Shown: positions 5,810 through 5,959 of the stretch, one piece after another
How the letters are laid out: the number at the start of each line of letters is the position of its first letter
How positions within the stretch are numbered: position 1 is the stretch's first letter
Source: Terriglobus sp.
GTDB taxonomy: Bacteria > Acidobacteriota > Terriglobia > Terriglobales > Acidobacteriaceae
DNA: 5,959 nucleotides
Reading direction: 5' to 3'
Assembly: GCA_023265355.1 (NCBI GenBank)
Contig: JAHFTZ010000169.1
Span: forward strand, 1-5,959
The notes under the pieces: generated by a model
What the model was told of the DNA's origin: nothing
Seen by the model: only the letters and a program-made list of their open reading frames with translations
Databases searched by the model: none
Program-made: the position numbers and the translations under genes

Positions 5810-5959
5810 TGCCAGTCCTTGTTTCGCATCCCGATGAAGTAAAGATCCTCTCGCGCCGGTTTGGACAGGGCGCGGCAGAGATCGATAAGTATGTTGAACT
5901 GGACGGCTACAAGGCCGTACAGAACGCCATCGCGTATGGCCCCGAGTGGGTGATCACGG
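5809..5959 (+). CDS. nuoF: NADH-quinone oxidoreductase subunit F, 5' end only
   Basis: Only the first 50 codons lie in the window; the gene continues past the right edge. NuoF binds NADH and FMN and carries the 4Fe-4S cluster N3, but those motifs fall beyond the window. The visible part fits the NuoF N-terminus: a basic segment ILSRRFG followed by AAEIDKYVELDGYKAVQNAI (27-46), matching the common pattern of a Tyr and a GY pair before a helix. ATG 5809 overlaps the nuoE stop and follows AAAGGA (5794-5799) by 9 bases. Position directly after nuoE supports the call strongly. Confidence 0.88.
   Translation, partial: MPVLVSHPDEVKILSRRFGQGAAEIDKYVELDGYKAVQNAIAYGPEWVIT

Overview
The window looks like chromosomal DNA from an acidobacterium of the Terriglobus/Granulicella/Edaphobacter type. 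This placement is an inference from moderately high GC, the protein flavour (a secreted DUF3224 protein, a PilD-like peptidase with two CxxC pairs) and the make-up of the complex I operon. I could not test it by database search.

Layout. Positions 1-108 hold no complete gene. They contain a strong imperfect hairpin (48-91) just past the end of the first gene. A secreted SGNH/GDSL-type esterase is on the minus strand (1257-109). Diverging from it on the plus strand is a prepilin peptidase (1338-2222), whose stop overlaps the start of a small secreted DUF3224 protein (2219-2680). After a 157-base gap that contains a good sigma70-type promoter (TTGACA, 16 bases, TAAAAT) comes the respiratory complex I (NADH:quinone oxidoreductase) operon: nuoA, nuoC, nuoD, an unidentified 98-residue ORF, nuoE and the first 50 codons of nuoF, which runs off the window.

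How the genes work together. NuoA is a membrane subunit at the junction of the two complex I arms. NuoC and NuoD form the quinone-side part of the peripheral arm. NuoE and NuoF belong to the NADH-oxidising module. From nuoA to nuoF every stop codon overlaps the next start (TAATG, TAATG, TAGTG, GTGA, TAATG), so the block is read as one translationally coupled transcript. The peptidase and the DUF3224 protein form a separate two-gene unit, and the esterase is independent.

Most notable points: nuoB, which normally sits between nuoA and nuoC, is missing there; a small unknown gene is embedded between nuoD and nuoE in the overlap chain; the start of the prepilin peptidase is ambiguous because a much better ribosome-binding site and ATG lie in another frame, joined to the peptidase frame across a run of eight T; and the hairpin at the left edge looks like a dispersed repeat as much as a terminator. 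I saw no tRNA, rRNA, CRISPR array, transposase gene or phage gene.
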